From the NCBI GenBank assembly GCA_023525975.1, contig CM042025.1:3735001-3799000 (forward strand): a DNA stretch of 64,000 nucleotides. The letters are read 5' to 3'. The DNA comes from Smallanthus sonchifolius (taxonomy: Eukaryota > Streptophyta > Magnoliopsida > Asterales > Asteraceae). The notes beneath the pieces are model-generated. The model was not told the origin of the DNA, searched no databases, and saw only the letters and a list, made by a program, of their open reading frames with translations. Position 1 is the first letter of the stretch. The number at the start of each line of letters is the position of its first letter. Shown here one piece after another: positions 9,644 to 20,104 of this stretch. A program made the position numbers and the translations under genes.

Positions 9644-11044
9644 TTATATATATACTTGTTGAAGTTATATACGGACCCCACTTACATCGATCTGGTCCGT
9701 CCGTCCCATTGTGGGAAAGAAGATCCATGTTTTGTGAGAGGAGAGGAGAGGAGAGAGAGATGACGTGAGGTGACTTGCGTGCTGCATCCAGTGTAAAAGA
9801 GAGAGAAGAGGTCTGTAAACATATCAGTTTTAGCTTTATAAGTATCACGTCATCCTAGCGGCAAGGAGAAAAGGAGGCCACCGCAGTGATGAATCGGGTT
9901 TCACACCAGTTAGCCACCTCAACCACGCAGATATGTAAAATAGACGAGTTGAGTAACATATCAAAACAAGTTTAAGTTGAAACAGGTATCAGGGTTAAGC
10001 CTTGGGTAAGGGCTCTCAGGTATTCGGGTACACCACGGGTAGCATTTCGGGTACATATACCCCTGCTTGAAAGAATGAAAGAAGGCGTGCAGTAGGTTAA
10101 ATGTAGATGAAGGAGATAATAAGGTCAAGAGGTTTTTGTTCCCTTTATTTATTTTTTCCTTTTTATTTATTTATCGTAGTTCAACGTTTTTTTTTCCTTT
10201 ATTCATCTGTTTATTTATTTTTCTTTTAATTAATAAAGTTTTTTTATGAATTTTATTTGTTTTTAGTTAGTTTAATAAAGAATTAATTCAAAAAAGAAAA
10301 AAAAACATTTTAGGATATTAGGGTTGTGCCCCTAACACTTTAGGATATTAGGGTTGGATTTAGGTAAAAGTGAGGTGACACACCCTCATTGGGTATTTTT
10401 GTTAGGGTGAAGGGGACGCCTTCGGATTCACGGGTAGATGCGGGTACACCACCGCTGTTAATGCGGGTAAAGGCTCGGGTAGACAATTACGGGTTATGCC
10501 CCCTTCACCGACAACTGTTTTCTTTACGTTGATTCCTAAAAAGAAGACTTTTAGAAATTATAAAATGATAAATGCCTATAACTATTAAGTTTTTGTCATA
10601 TTCGAGTATATCAAGGAATATTTCACATTTTACAACTTCAAAAATTGATAGAAACTTTAAATTAAAAGATATTTTTGTCAACATGTAATTTAATAAGTTT
10701 TTCTTTCACCGACATTGGTATAAAACATAATCAAATTTATATTTGGATGACCCTCACCAAAAAGGTACCTTAATAAAAATATCCAATAAGGGTGTGTGAT
10801 CTTAGTTTTTTCCAAATCCAACCCTAATATCCTAAAGTGTTGGTGGCACAACCATAATACCTAAAGTTTTTTTATTTCATTTTTTAAATTAAAACTATAT
10901 ATATTTAAAAGTAATTTCATTTATTCAATAAAATAAAAATAATAATAAATAAATAAAATTACATAAAATAAATAAACAAACATAAATATTTTATCAAATT
11001 ACTCTTCCATGCATAAAACTTCTTAATTTTTATTTATTTAAAGA
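9644..11044. other. Gene-free repeat sequence
   Basis: This stretch holds a GA-rich run (9736-9760), TACCCG/CGGGTA-rich blocks near 9990-10080 and 10415-10510, and AT-rich arms. The CGGGTA blocks recur inverted near 11720-11850, so they belong to one repeat family. No ORF or RNA gene is supported. Confidence 0.5.
10300..10870. repeat. Large inverted repeat (foldback element)
   Basis: The left arm (about 10300-10412, with TTTAGGATATTAGGGTTG and CACACCCTCATTGGGTATTT) returns inverted on the right (about 10741-10870, with AATATCCAATAAGGGTGTG and CAACCCTAATATCCTAAAG). The 330-bp spacer contains the CGGGTA-rich block. The arms are diverged. This looks like a foldback transposon or MITE of unknown superfamily. 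Confidence 0.6.
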
Positions 11045-11522
11045 CTAGGTTAGAATCCCTTGTATTACACGGGTTGAATAAATGTAATGTTATATAGTTA
11101 ATAATAAAAGATTTATGTCTTTAAAACATGTGTATTACACGGGTTGAATAAGATATTATGTGACAGTTATAAATTTTGTTAAGTTAATTTTTAAAACATT
11201 TTTTTTAGCTTAGTATTAATTTTTTTTATGTAACTGATAAATGTTAATTCATATTAAACTTTAAAAACCCGTGTATTACACGAGTTGAATAAATGCAATG
11301 TTATTTATTCTTAGTAATAAGTATTTACATATTTATGAAAAACGTTTTATAAAAATAATTATAGAAATCATTATTATTTAATAGGAGAGAGATGTGAGAA
11401 ACAACAAATTATAAAACAATTAAATAAATTTATATAATTAATAGGAGAGAGAGGCGGGAAAAAAAGTTGAGGATGCATGGGAGAGTGACCTATCAAAACC
11501 TTTATTTATTATATAGTATAGA
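11045..11522 (-). mobile_element. Non-autonomous Helitron (478 bp, minus strand)
   Basis: On the minus strand it begins TCTATACTATATAATAAATA, ends TTCTAACCTAG, and is flanked by A and T as Helitron insertion requires. The hairpin before the end (CCCGTGTAATACAAGGG) is mostly conserved. Two more CCCGTGTATTACACG-type palindromes lie inside. Confidence 0.7.
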
Positions 11523-11836
11523 TTAGATTATTATAATAATAAAATGTTTTCTAATCAGAGTTAAGGTAATAATTATTTATAAATATTTTAGAAAAACTCT
11601 TGTGGCTATTTTGAGGATTGTCAAACACAAGTAGGTAACAATCAGGAAGCAGCCACACACCTCTAATTATCCAAGTTTGCGCCGTCAAAAGAAAACAAGG
11701 AAGCTACCACATTCAAACCCAATCACTCGGGTACGTATACCTGCAAAAGACTACCCGAGCTTTTATCCGTGGGGTTGACAGCGGTGTAGTCCAGCTACCC
11801 GTGAACCTGAATGGGGTTACCTGAGGGCGCCCCTTC

Positions 11837-12031
11837 ATCCTTAGCCTAGTGGTAAAAGTGTATACCCAAGACTTCACTAAAATAAGGAGGTATTGGGTTC
11901 AAGTCCCAAAAAAAGGGGTTCAGGTTGGGCTAGGGGTTTTTCTCACCTATGGTGGGTTTACTCCTGAGGAAGGTGGAGATGATCGGGTGGGTCGGTGACC
12001 CGTCAGTGATCCAAATTGACGTTAAAAAAAA
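11837..12031 (+). mobile_element. tRNA-derived SINE
   Basis: The head carries a Pol III A box (TAGCCTAGTGGT, 11842-11853) and a B box (GGTTCAAGTCC, 11896-11906) 43 bp apart. An unrelated body and a terminal GACGTTAAAAAAA follow. No complete cloverleaf forms, so this is a SINE rather than a tRNA gene. Confidence 0.75.
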
Positions 12032-12567
12032 TTATATTTGGATGGTCTCTAAAGTAGCTTGAACATGTGCACAACGTTAACAAAATGAACTTTTAGATAC
12101 ACATCTCTACTCATCCTTTATCAAATTATTATCATTGATTTTTTGGTTGATGAATTTTTATCTAACACTGGATAAAGGTTAATAAACAGTTTATTTAGAT
12201 AATTTCAGATAAAAAATGTTTAAAATCACTGATTTATAATAGACCTTGATTGACATGCCAAATATATCAACCAAAAAAATTTATTTATTTATTTTTGTTA
12301 TAAAAACATTAATTGATTATGGGACCAATTTCATAAATCCCTCAATTATCTATTAGGATAGCCCAACTGGCCAATTTGATCACTTTTAATGTGATTAACA
12401 CACAAGTCAATAGGAGATAGCAGCTTGATTTATTTAATTCTTTAGTCCTTAAATCACTTTAGTTTTATTTTATGAATCTTAAAACATCCGTAATAAGTTA
12501 ATGATAGTGATAAAAAAGTGTTGTTACGTAGGCATCAAGTATGCAGTCTAGTTATAAAGATGTGTAA
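12032..12567. other. AT-rich intergenic sequence
   Basis: I see no gene, RNA or bounded repeat here beyond low-complexity A/T runs. Confidence 0.5.
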
Positions 12568-12844
12568 GACCAAGGGGTATGGTCTAGTGGAGGATGGTCG
12601 TGGATGTGAGGTGGAGCTCATGGCCTGTAGAACACCGCGTCCCCCTAGCATGGTCCACAAGCGTGTGTGTGTTTTCGTAGTTTTCCACGGGTGTGGAGAT
12701 GTGGATATGAAGGTTTTTTATATTTTATTCAAATGTGGAGATGTGGAACCCCAAGTGTGGAGATACGTGAAAAATTAGTGAAAACTGATGTGACGCTGAT
12801 GTGGGAACGTGAAGGAGTGGAATGTGAAACCATACCCCTTGGCC
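12568..12844. mobile_element. PIF/Harbinger MITE (277 bp) with TAA TSD
   Basis: The terminal inverted repeats are G(A/G)CCAAGGGGTATGGT, about 16 bp. Both ends are flanked by TAA (12565-12567 and 12845-12847), the PIF/Harbinger target. The two short frames that cross it are not genes. Confidence 0.85.
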
Positions 12845-12847
12845 TAA

Positions 12848-13059
12848 TGAGTTTAGTGATAGTAATTACTTAATCATTAATTATTTATGTATATATTTTT
12901 ATTTTTAAACAATTACTTTTAAATTCAATATTTCAAAAGAAAATATATATAAATAAACTCTAAATAAAATATTCATATTAATAATAATAATGTATTTAAA
13001 CATTACAAAATTATAACTACATTTTAAACACTACAAAGTAAAAAAATAATAATAATAAT
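12848..13059. other. AT-rich spacer between the MITE and the Harbinger relic
   Basis: It consists mostly of A/T with AATAAT runs. Nothing coding is seen. It may be the 3' part of the neighbouring Harbinger relic. Confidence 0.4.
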
Positions 13060-13527
13060 ACGGTCACAAAAATGATAAAGAGTGTCTCACAATGTCTTTT
13101 ATGATATTCTCAAATATTCGTCTCACGAGTCGCTACCAGTGTTGTAGGTCAGTTGACGAATTGCATACGTACACTTTTGTAAAGCTGTGAAACCTAGTTT
13201 ACCTCTTGCATCATATTTTGGTTAAAAATATTCAAACTCTCACTCCAAATCTTCAACTATTCGTACAAATAATGGTGGATTCATAAGAAAACGACGCTTA
13301 AACTGTTTTTCCTTATACGCTTGCTTCTCACAAAAATAATCTTCTATAAGATGTTTGTTGGCGGCTTCACGATCCCGGTTAATTTGGACTCGTCTTTTAC
13401 GTGGACGTGAACTTTAAGCCTCGATTTGATGACATAAAAATTGAACCATGGCTTAGACCGCACTAACGAACAACTCATCGCCCTCATAGTCGTTGGAAAA
13501 CGACGACGAAGAAGATGAAAAATCCAT
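13060..13527 (-). pseudogene. Dead PIF/Harbinger transposase (N-terminal part)
   Basis: Read on the minus strand from 13527, the frame gives a Ser-rich start, then a stretch of the nuclease-type transposase common in plants (ALP1-like relatives): RRVQINRDREAANKHLIEDY, FKRRFLMNPPLFVRIVEDLE, KCTYAIRQLTYNT and DEYLRIS. At least five in-frame stops (TAA and TGA) interrupt one continuous frame, and the catalytic DDE half is absent. This is an old, truncated copy, possibly a past source of the Harbinger MITEs nearby. Confidence 0.7.
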
Positions 13528-14269
13528 AACCGATGGTTATGGTTATGAAGCTTTGGTTAACCGACCAAGCGGTTATAAATACGGTTATGAAGCTTTGGTT
13601 AACCGATATAACCGAACCGAACTGATGGAAAGTAAATAGGGAATAAAAGGATTAATTTACTGCTCCCCTCGATCATTACATCTTTTTATTTATGCTCTCT
13701 CATGACACTATTCTTCGTCTACAATTAAAAGAATCATAATACACGGTATAAAACACGGCTACACCAATATATGTTTTAAGTAGTTAACAATATTCTGCAA
13801 TAATCAAATAAATTAATCATGCCATCATCCAATATAAAACAACATAAAACCATCTAAGTATATATTTCCACCCAAATCTTAATATTGACTCTTGAGATTT
13901 TCAACAAATCTTAAATCCAACGAACTATGAGTAAATCAGCGGTTCAAAATTATTCAAAATCTTATCATAGTTTCGTTTGAATTAATCAGTTACGATTATT
14001 CATATTTATGCAGATATCAAGAACATATCTTTGGTTAAAAGCTGAAATACTTAACTAGAAGCCTACTACAATGGAGGAGGAAGGCATTAAAATAAAGCAA
14101 AATATAAAATAAAATTACATTGGACAATTAACAGAACTTAACCTAAACCGACGGTTAACCAATCCATGCTTAACAGACCATCGGTTATAGTTATGGTTAT
14201 GGTTAAGCAATATCCAATAACCGAAGCTCGGTTATGGTTATGGCTATATAATTGAACCAAACCGACTTT
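13528..14269. repeat. GGTTA/TAACC-rich repeat sequence
   Basis: Short runs such as GGTTATGGTTATG and AACCGAACCG occur at 13530-13620 and, in the other orientation, at 14145-14270, with AT-rich sequence between. The two ends may be arms of one diverged element. No TSD could be fixed. No gene is seen. Confidence 0.4.
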
Positions 14270-14277
14270 GCACACCC

Positions 14278-14946
14278 TAGTGGCGGATTCAGAACAAAAG
14301 TTCAGGGTTAACGAAATTTTTTTTTACCGTACTTTCATGTAAATGAAACAAATTTTTTTTTATGTAAACAAATTTTTTTACCGTACTTTCATGTAAACAG
14401 AATTTTTTTTTACCGTACTTTCATTTAATGAAACAATTTTTTTTACTGTACTTTCATGTAAACAAATTTTTTTTACGGTAACATGCGACTAGCGAGGCAG
14501 AGGACTGGGGTTTGGCGGAGGCGGCGCCGAGCGGTGGTCTCAGCTCAGGTCGAGCGGTTGGTCTCTGTCTCTCACAGTTCCCGCTCTCTGTCTTTCTTCT
14601 TGGCCGGCCGCTTGAGTAAATTGGGTTTGAGAATTGAGACTTTGTGGTATTAGGTTTTAATAAAACATTTGGGTAGCCCAAATGTTTTATTAAAACCCAA
14701 TACCTCAAAATCTTTAAACAAATGTGGGGACTTTTTATAAAGTATTAGGTTTTTTATAAAATTTTGGACTTTTTATGAAGTGTTGAGTTTTTAAAAAAAA
14801 TTGAGGGGTAACGTAATTTTTTCTCAGGGGTAACGTAAGGGGTAACCGAATACATAAAACTGTAAAAATAAAATAAAATTTGCACTACGCGTAAAAGTTG
14901 AGGGGTAGCGGAGGGTACCCCTACCCGAAGGGTAGGTCCACCCCTG
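14278..14946. mobile_element. hAT-type element (669 bp) with perfect 8-bp TSD
   Basis: The ends are TAGTGGCGGATTCAG and, inverted, CAGGGGTGGACCTACC, related to CAGTGGCGGA. The TSD GCACACCC is exact at 14270-14277 and 14947-14954. The left part contains four repeats of a TTTTTACCGTACTTTCATGT-like unit. A GC-rich core (14484-14610) and a near-perfect hairpin lie in the middle. No transposase remains. Confidence 0.85.
14646..14704. repeat. 28-bp-arm hairpin with 3-nt loop inside the hAT element
   Basis: The arms GGTATTAGGTTTTAATAAAA.. and their complement pair over 28 bp with a single mismatch around a TAG loop. Such a tight, nearly perfect palindrome suggests a recent inverted duplication. Confidence 0.9.
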
Positions 14947-15085
14947 GCACACCCCTAAACTGAACATTCACTATTTTTTAAATTATATCTCATATTATTA
15001 ATTTAAATTTCTAAAATCTCTAACACCTTAAACAAAAATTAATTAATGCTAAAAATAATACAGATAATCATAATCGTCGTCATCA

Positions 15086-15439
15086 TCTATACTAATAAAT
15101 AAAGGTTTGAGATGGACACGTGTCACTTCCTCATGCATTCTCATATTGGTTTTCACGCCTCTCTCTCCTAATAAATGCATCTTTTTCTTATTAAATAGTA
15201 ATGATATTATAAATATATTATTAAAAAATATACTAATTATATTATTTACGAAAATATATAGTAGGAAATCAAAATATAACTAATTAAAAAAATACTAACT
15301 CGTAATATACACACACATTTCTACTTGATATATCTCGAGACGATCATAATAGTCTGACAAATTAGGACGTATTTACAAATTTATAAGTTTTATCTTTTTT
15401 AATATACAATCTCGTGTATTACACGGGATTCTAACCTAG
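15086..15439 (+). mobile_element. Non-autonomous Helitron (354 bp)
   Basis: It starts TCTATACTAATAAATAAAGG, is preceded by A, ends TTCTAACCTAG and is followed by T. A hairpin (CTCGTGTATTACACGGG) sits just before the end. It has no ORF. Confidence 0.75.
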
Positions 15440-15587
15440 TAAACAAATAAACAAGAGTTATTGTATTATTATTATTAGTAACGATATTAATAATATTAAT
15501 AACAATAAAATAAAATAAAATTTTAAGTAAAAAACTGCTAAAGAGTAGAACTCAATACCTCATATGTAAACCTTCTAATATTATTTA

Positions 15588-15907
15588 CTAGTTTAAATCT
15601 CGTGTATTACACGAGTTGAATAAATATAATATTATATATTAAGTAATAAAAAAAATTATTTTAAAAAAACTCGTGTTTTACACGGGTTGAATAAACCCGT
15701 GTAATACAATATAATCTTTAAGACATACACTCGTCAAAATATGTCAGGAGATTTATTAATATAAAGATTAGTATTTTCTTTAAAAATATATTATTATTAA
15801 AAGATAGAGGTGTATTTAATAAGAGAGAGAAGCGAGAAAAAAATGATGAAAATGAACACGGAGACGACACGTGGCATATAAAACCTCTATTTATTATATT
15901 GCATAGA
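15588..15907 (-). mobile_element. Non-autonomous Helitron (320 bp, minus strand)
   Basis: On the minus strand it starts TCTATGCAATATAATAAATA and ends with the hairpin CTCGTGTAATACACGAG, then ATTTAAACTAG. The flanking bases fit A|T insertion. It lies 148 bp from the copy at 15086-15439, in opposite orientation. Confidence 0.7.
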
Positions 15908-16014
15908 TATAGATTTAAGAAAACCCAAAAAAATATTATTCGTTTCACATTCTCTTTGAAAATTAATATAAAAAGAATAATAATAAAATATATTAATTCC
16001 ACATGTTTGGTTAC

Positions 16015-16310
16015 GCTGTGTTCCCGAGTCTCATTTAAAGAGGGAAAAGAGGGGAAAAGAAAGGAAGGGAAATTAACTCTTGTTCTCGAGTTTTTTTGAA
16101 CGGGGAAAAGAAAGGAAATAGAGGGAAGAGTGTTCCCTAGTTTTTTTTAAGGAGAGAAATGGTGGGAAAAGAAGAGAAAACAAGGCTTATTTGTATCCTT
16201 TTAATTTGGAAAGATTTTGAGAAAAAGGAAAACGAGGGAAAAGAAAAGAAAGAAAAGGAAATGAATCATTTCCTTTCTTTTCTTTCCTTTAGTGAACTCG
16301 GGAACACAAC
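16015..16310. mobile_element. MITE with GTGTTCCCGAGT ends and polypurine body
   Basis: GCTGTGTTCCCGAGT at the left and its complement ACTCGGGAACACAAC at the right form terminal inverted repeats. The interior plus strand is almost all purine (GGGAAAAGAGGGGAAAAG and similar). No clear TSD is visible, so the superfamily is open. Confidence 0.6.
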
Positions 16311-16636
16311 ATTAGGTTTTAATCCATATAAGGGTGGAGGGGCGCTCATGGCTTGCCACCACGGCCCCGTGCGGCTTCCACGGCAGCGCCGCCGCCACCC
16401 CTGTGGCTTCCACTTGCTGCTTGTTGAGGCTTCCACTTGCGGCTTCTACAAGCAGTGGAATGTAAACCGGAAAATGTCTGTTGCTGGTTTTAAAGGCTCG
16501 TGGCTTAAACTTACATGTAAACTTTTCATTGGTCCTTGTGTGACTTCTTGAGGCTTTAAGGCTTGGGTGCCCCCTCTACCCTAAGATTGAAACTAACGTG
16601 TTTCTTTCATAATATGTTGATATAACTTATAAGTTA
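16311..16636. other. Gene-free stretch with a GC-rich patch
   Basis: 16340-16450 is GC-rich with repeated GGCTTCCAC and TTGC units. A 130-codon frame crosses it but shows no recognisable domain and begins inside the adjacent MITE. I do not call it a gene. Confidence 0.4.
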
Positions 16637-16995
16637 GGCTAGCTCCATCGGTGTGATTAGAGGGAATCTGTGACCGACATGGAAGAGTAAAGGAGGAGGG
16701 AAGATGGTTAGACGCAGGGGCGAAGGAAAGTGAGGGCCCGGTGGGGCCTCGCCCCCCCCCCCTCACGATTTTTCGCAGTAGTGTTAATTTATATGTATTC
16801 GGCCGATTTTTCGCCAAGTAGTGTTAATTTATACGTATTCAGCCAAAAATTTTATAGTTCCGGCCCCCCTGTTAGGAAAAAAAAATCCCGCCCCCTACAT
16901 TTTTCTTCAAGTTCCGCCACTGGTTAGACGGACGTGAAGGGCGTGGTGAGGAGAGAGATATGGATGGACGGGTCCCTCCTCCATTGAAGATGGTC
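16637..16995. mobile_element. PIF/Harbinger-like MITE hosting a nested hAT MITE
   Basis: TTA flanks the ends (16634-16636, 16996-16998). The ends GGCTAGCTCCATCGG and, inverted, GACCATCTTCAATGG are similar. Without the inserted hAT copy and one TSD copy (216 bp) it is about 143 bp, a normal MITE size. Confidence 0.55.
16715..16922. mobile_element. hAT MITE (208 bp) with perfect 8-bp TSD, nested
   Basis: The ends CAGGGGCGAAGG and, inverted, CAGTGGCGGAAC belong to the family seen at 14278, 35066 and 36586. The TSD GTTAGACG is exact at 16707-16714 and 16923-16930. The interior holds two tandem copies of a ~38-bp unit (CGATTTTTCGC..AGTAGTGTTAATTTATA). Confidence 0.85.
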
Positions 16996-16998
16996 TTA

Positions 16999-17425
16999 TA
17001 ACCTTTTATATTATTAATGTCTTTAGTTCAATTCACAGTCATAATTTAGTCATTAAACCGATATATCAAATCAATTTTCAAGTGTAAAAATAAAATAAAA
17101 TAAAATGTCATCATTTATTTACTGGCTTATTTGGACCCCCACTATCCTACCTCATGTCCTTGTTCGAACGTGTTACAGACGAAGCACAACTATTCCTTTT
17201 TTACGGTTTTAATGACCACGGATAGTTAGCCTCCTATTCGTGACACCTACATGCTTCGTATTTATAACAACTTTAGTAAATTTGGCACCAATTTTAGACT
17301 CTTTCCCTAGATGGAGAAACTTAAAGTTAACTAAATTATTAAATTTTAATTTTTTATTAACGATCTTTGATGTATATTAAGAGAAAATAATAAATCTAAC
17401 CAGTTTTAGGAATCTATTATACTTT
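16999..17425. other. Unannotated intergenic sequence
   Basis: I see no gene or bounded element here. Confidence 0.5.
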
Positions 17426-17974
17426 TGATAACGGAAGTAAGCCCAAGTCTGCTTCCCTGCTCTTCTTACTAACAAAAGGCAATAATGCCAAGGTAAGGAA
17501 ATAATTCTCTCCAAGTCAACTCGAAACATAAAGATAATGCATTATAACCAAGGATGCCTAATATAAAATAAGTCAAACCCTAAGATAACCAGACAACAAA
17601 AGAGATAAAAGGGAAGGTTCATTTGTCACCTTGGAAACCTAAGTCAAACGCATCCCTTTTTCAGGAACAAAGGGAATACCGAGGAAGGCAAGAGAGGAAA
17701 GCGCAAGTGCAGTCATACCCTTTATAGAAGGACACGGGTATGCCTTGTTGATAGGAAGGGGCGATGGAGGCATTACAAAGACCACTTGAAAGGAACAAGA
17801 AAACCACCCTAGATCGGAGAGAACTCATCTTACTCATATCTCCTCTCCTTACTTTCCCTAGTTTAATAATCATCTCATTGTACTTTGTAACATGAAGCTT
17901 GTCTGAAGGTCTCTAAGGGCAAGCTCTAAGTCTTAATACATTAAACACTTTACATGTTCGTCTTTGGAGCAACA
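17426..17974. mobile_element. Solo LTR, 549 bp, TSD ACTTT
   Basis: The sequence runs TGATAACGGAAG...TTTGGAGCAACA, giving TG...CA ends. It is flanked by exact ACTTT copies (17421-17425 and 17975-17979). A TATA-like CCTTTATAGAAGG lies near 17720. No internal retroelement sequence is attached, so it is a solo LTR (or TRIM-type LTR) left by LTR-LTR recombination. Confidence 0.7.
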
Positions 17975-18253
17975 ACTTTAATCAGATGCAGAATTATGAA
18001 TCAAAGTACCAAACATCACATACCTCTTTCTCTACCTTTACTGACCTTCTATGTTTCGTGAAAATTGCACTTCCGTAATGATTTGGTGAAACAGAATGAG
18101 AAATTGAAGACTGTTTTGAATGAAGAAACAAGAAAAGATAGGTGATGATGCAGAATTATGAATCAAAGATGAAGGCAATAATAGATGCAAAAGATGAGGT
18201 TTTGAAAACTACAACAATCAGATGGTATGCAAGATGTGTCACGTGAGAAATCC
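17975..18253. other. Spacer between solo LTRs, possibly a coding relic
   Basis: The stretch reads as Lys/Glu/Asn-rich short peptides (for example KQNEKLKTVLNEETRK at ~18090-18140) with frame breaks. ATGCAGAATTATGAATCAAAG occurs twice in near-identical form (~17987 and ~18150). It may be the remains of an older element or gene; I cannot name it. Confidence 0.3.
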
Positions 18254-19075
18254 ACTATTGTGACATTCCGGATTTTTATTCACTCATTTGTAATATATAT
18301 CATGTAATCATTTTCAACTAAATGAAATGCAAGTGTTTTGTTTAATTTTGTACAAAATATATATTTATTTTTATTTATTGGATTTAAAATAATTAAAAAA
18401 ATATATAAATACGTTTTAAACTTATATAAAATTTTAATTTAAAAGTTTCATATTTAATAAAATAACCTATTTAAATAAGATAGCTAACTTTTATAAAAAC
18501 AAAATTATTTATAACAATAATAATAATATAAGTTTATAAAATATATTTAAAAATTTAAAAGAAATTAAACTAATTATTTTTATAAAAGTTAAGGGGTTGT
18601 TTTGAAACTTTTTAAACTAGAAGGTTTTAAGTTAAAAACCGGTTAAAGGACTAAACATGGACAAACCAAACTATAAGGACCCATCCGTAATTATCTCAGG
18701 GACTAAATTAAATCAAAGCCAAACTTCAGGGACTAAATCTGCCAAAACCCTTTTCGCAAATCCGGTTATCCCCTACATTGTCCGGCGGTCCGAGATAGTT
18801 TCCGGCGAACACCCCGACAGGGCTGTTCCCTGCACCTCGACAGCCGCTACAGACGTCCCTGAGCTCGTCTTCTCCATGCGAACAAAAGGCCCCGACCAAT
18901 TGGTCTCCCCAACATACGAATCGCCTGATCTTGTTGGTGGCCGAGAACCCACGCCTCGAATTCGAGCCCGACAGTCAACCCCCACGCGTATTTAATAGCT
19001 CGTTAGCTTCGTCTCGTCCAGACGAGTGTCGGGACGTGCCCAATTGCACGCTTTGTCACAAGAAACGAACTCGGC

Positions 19076-19083
19076 TATAAATA
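19076..19083 (+). promoter_or_regulatory. TATA box of the 2438-bp LTR
   Basis: TATAAATA in the context CGGCTATAAATAGCC is the only strong TATA box in the LTR. U3 would then be about 850 bp long. Confidence 0.6.
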
Positions 19084-19453
19084 GCCATAGACGGACCTGC
19101 ACGAGCTCGCTACCCCTCTTCCACCCAATCTCACTCCAAATTGAAGGCACCATTACAATCGACATCTCTGTGTGAAGCTGTAACCAAGGTTGTAGAGACT
19201 AATCCCATCCAAAAGCTCGATTCTCATTCTGGACATTCTCGGATTTAAGACTCTGCCGTCCGGTCCCTTTGCGACCACGTAAGAATCCTCAACTTCGCTT
19301 CTTTACCTTCTGTTATCATAAGGCAAGCTGAACCAATCGAAGTCACGACTCCAAAACATCGATTACCGGACAAACCATTGTTCTGAGAAATTACTGTTTT
19401 ATTTTCTAAAAATCTGGGCCATCGAAACTACTTAGTTTCGATTGAGTAAATGG

Positions 19454-19775
19454 TCAATCGAAACTAGTAGTTTCGATAAATGGTAGTTTCGACAGCCTGT
19501 GTATCACTTATAAATGATCAATCGAAACTAGTAGTTTCGATAAATGGTACTTTCGACAGCCTGTGTATCACTTATAAATGATCAATAGAAACTAGTAGTT
19601 TCGATAAATGGTAGTTTCGACAGCCTGTGTATCACTTATAAATGATCAATCGAAACTAGTAGTTTCGATAGATAGTAGTTTCGACAGTTCTGTGTATCAC
19701 TTGTAAATGGTCAATCGAAACTGGTAGTTTCGATTGAACACAGTTTCGATACCTGTCACAACTATAAACAATTTC
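19454..19775 (+). repeat. 64-bp tandem array with a palindrome in each unit
   Basis: TCAATCGAAACTAGTAG-type unit starts fall at 19454, 19518, 19582, 19646 and 19711, a 64-65 bp period. Each unit carries TCGAAACTA-G-TAGTTTCGA or a one-base variant, a near-perfect palindrome. The array lies about 370 bp downstream of the TATA box, so it would be transcribed. Confidence 0.9.
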
Positions 19776-20104
19776 GATCAAATCAGTACTTTCAAGTAAA
19801 TCTGGACCAACTTTTATGCAAATAACACTAAGAAATGTAATTATAAACCTACACACAATTAAATACTAATACGCACATGTAAACATACAATAATACCCAT
19901 TTATCTACATAGGGTTTCAACGTGCTTAGACTTCAACATCTTTATCACCTACACGAGTGGAAAAATACCCGCTTGCAAGGTGAGTTACATATCCCCCTAT
20001 TTACATTTTTATACATTTTGGGGTGAGACGTAATCTGTACATATTTACATATAATTCAACTTGTGTTTACATGCTTAGATTATTGTGCTTTTGTGCATTG
20101 GTCA

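Noticed and set aside
11837..12031. tRNA gene
   Set aside because: A and B boxes are present but no acceptor stem or anticodon arm forms; a SINE with a poly-A end fits better.
12518..12873. Two short ORFs
   Set aside because: They cross a Harbinger MITE with clear inverted ends and TSD.
16159..16551. 130-codon ORF
   Set aside because: It starts in the polypurine MITE and continues through a GC-rich patch; composition is simple and no family is recognised.
18657..18995. 112-codon ORF as a gene
   Set aside because: It lies wholly inside the U3 of a solo LTR with exact TSDs; no domain is seen.
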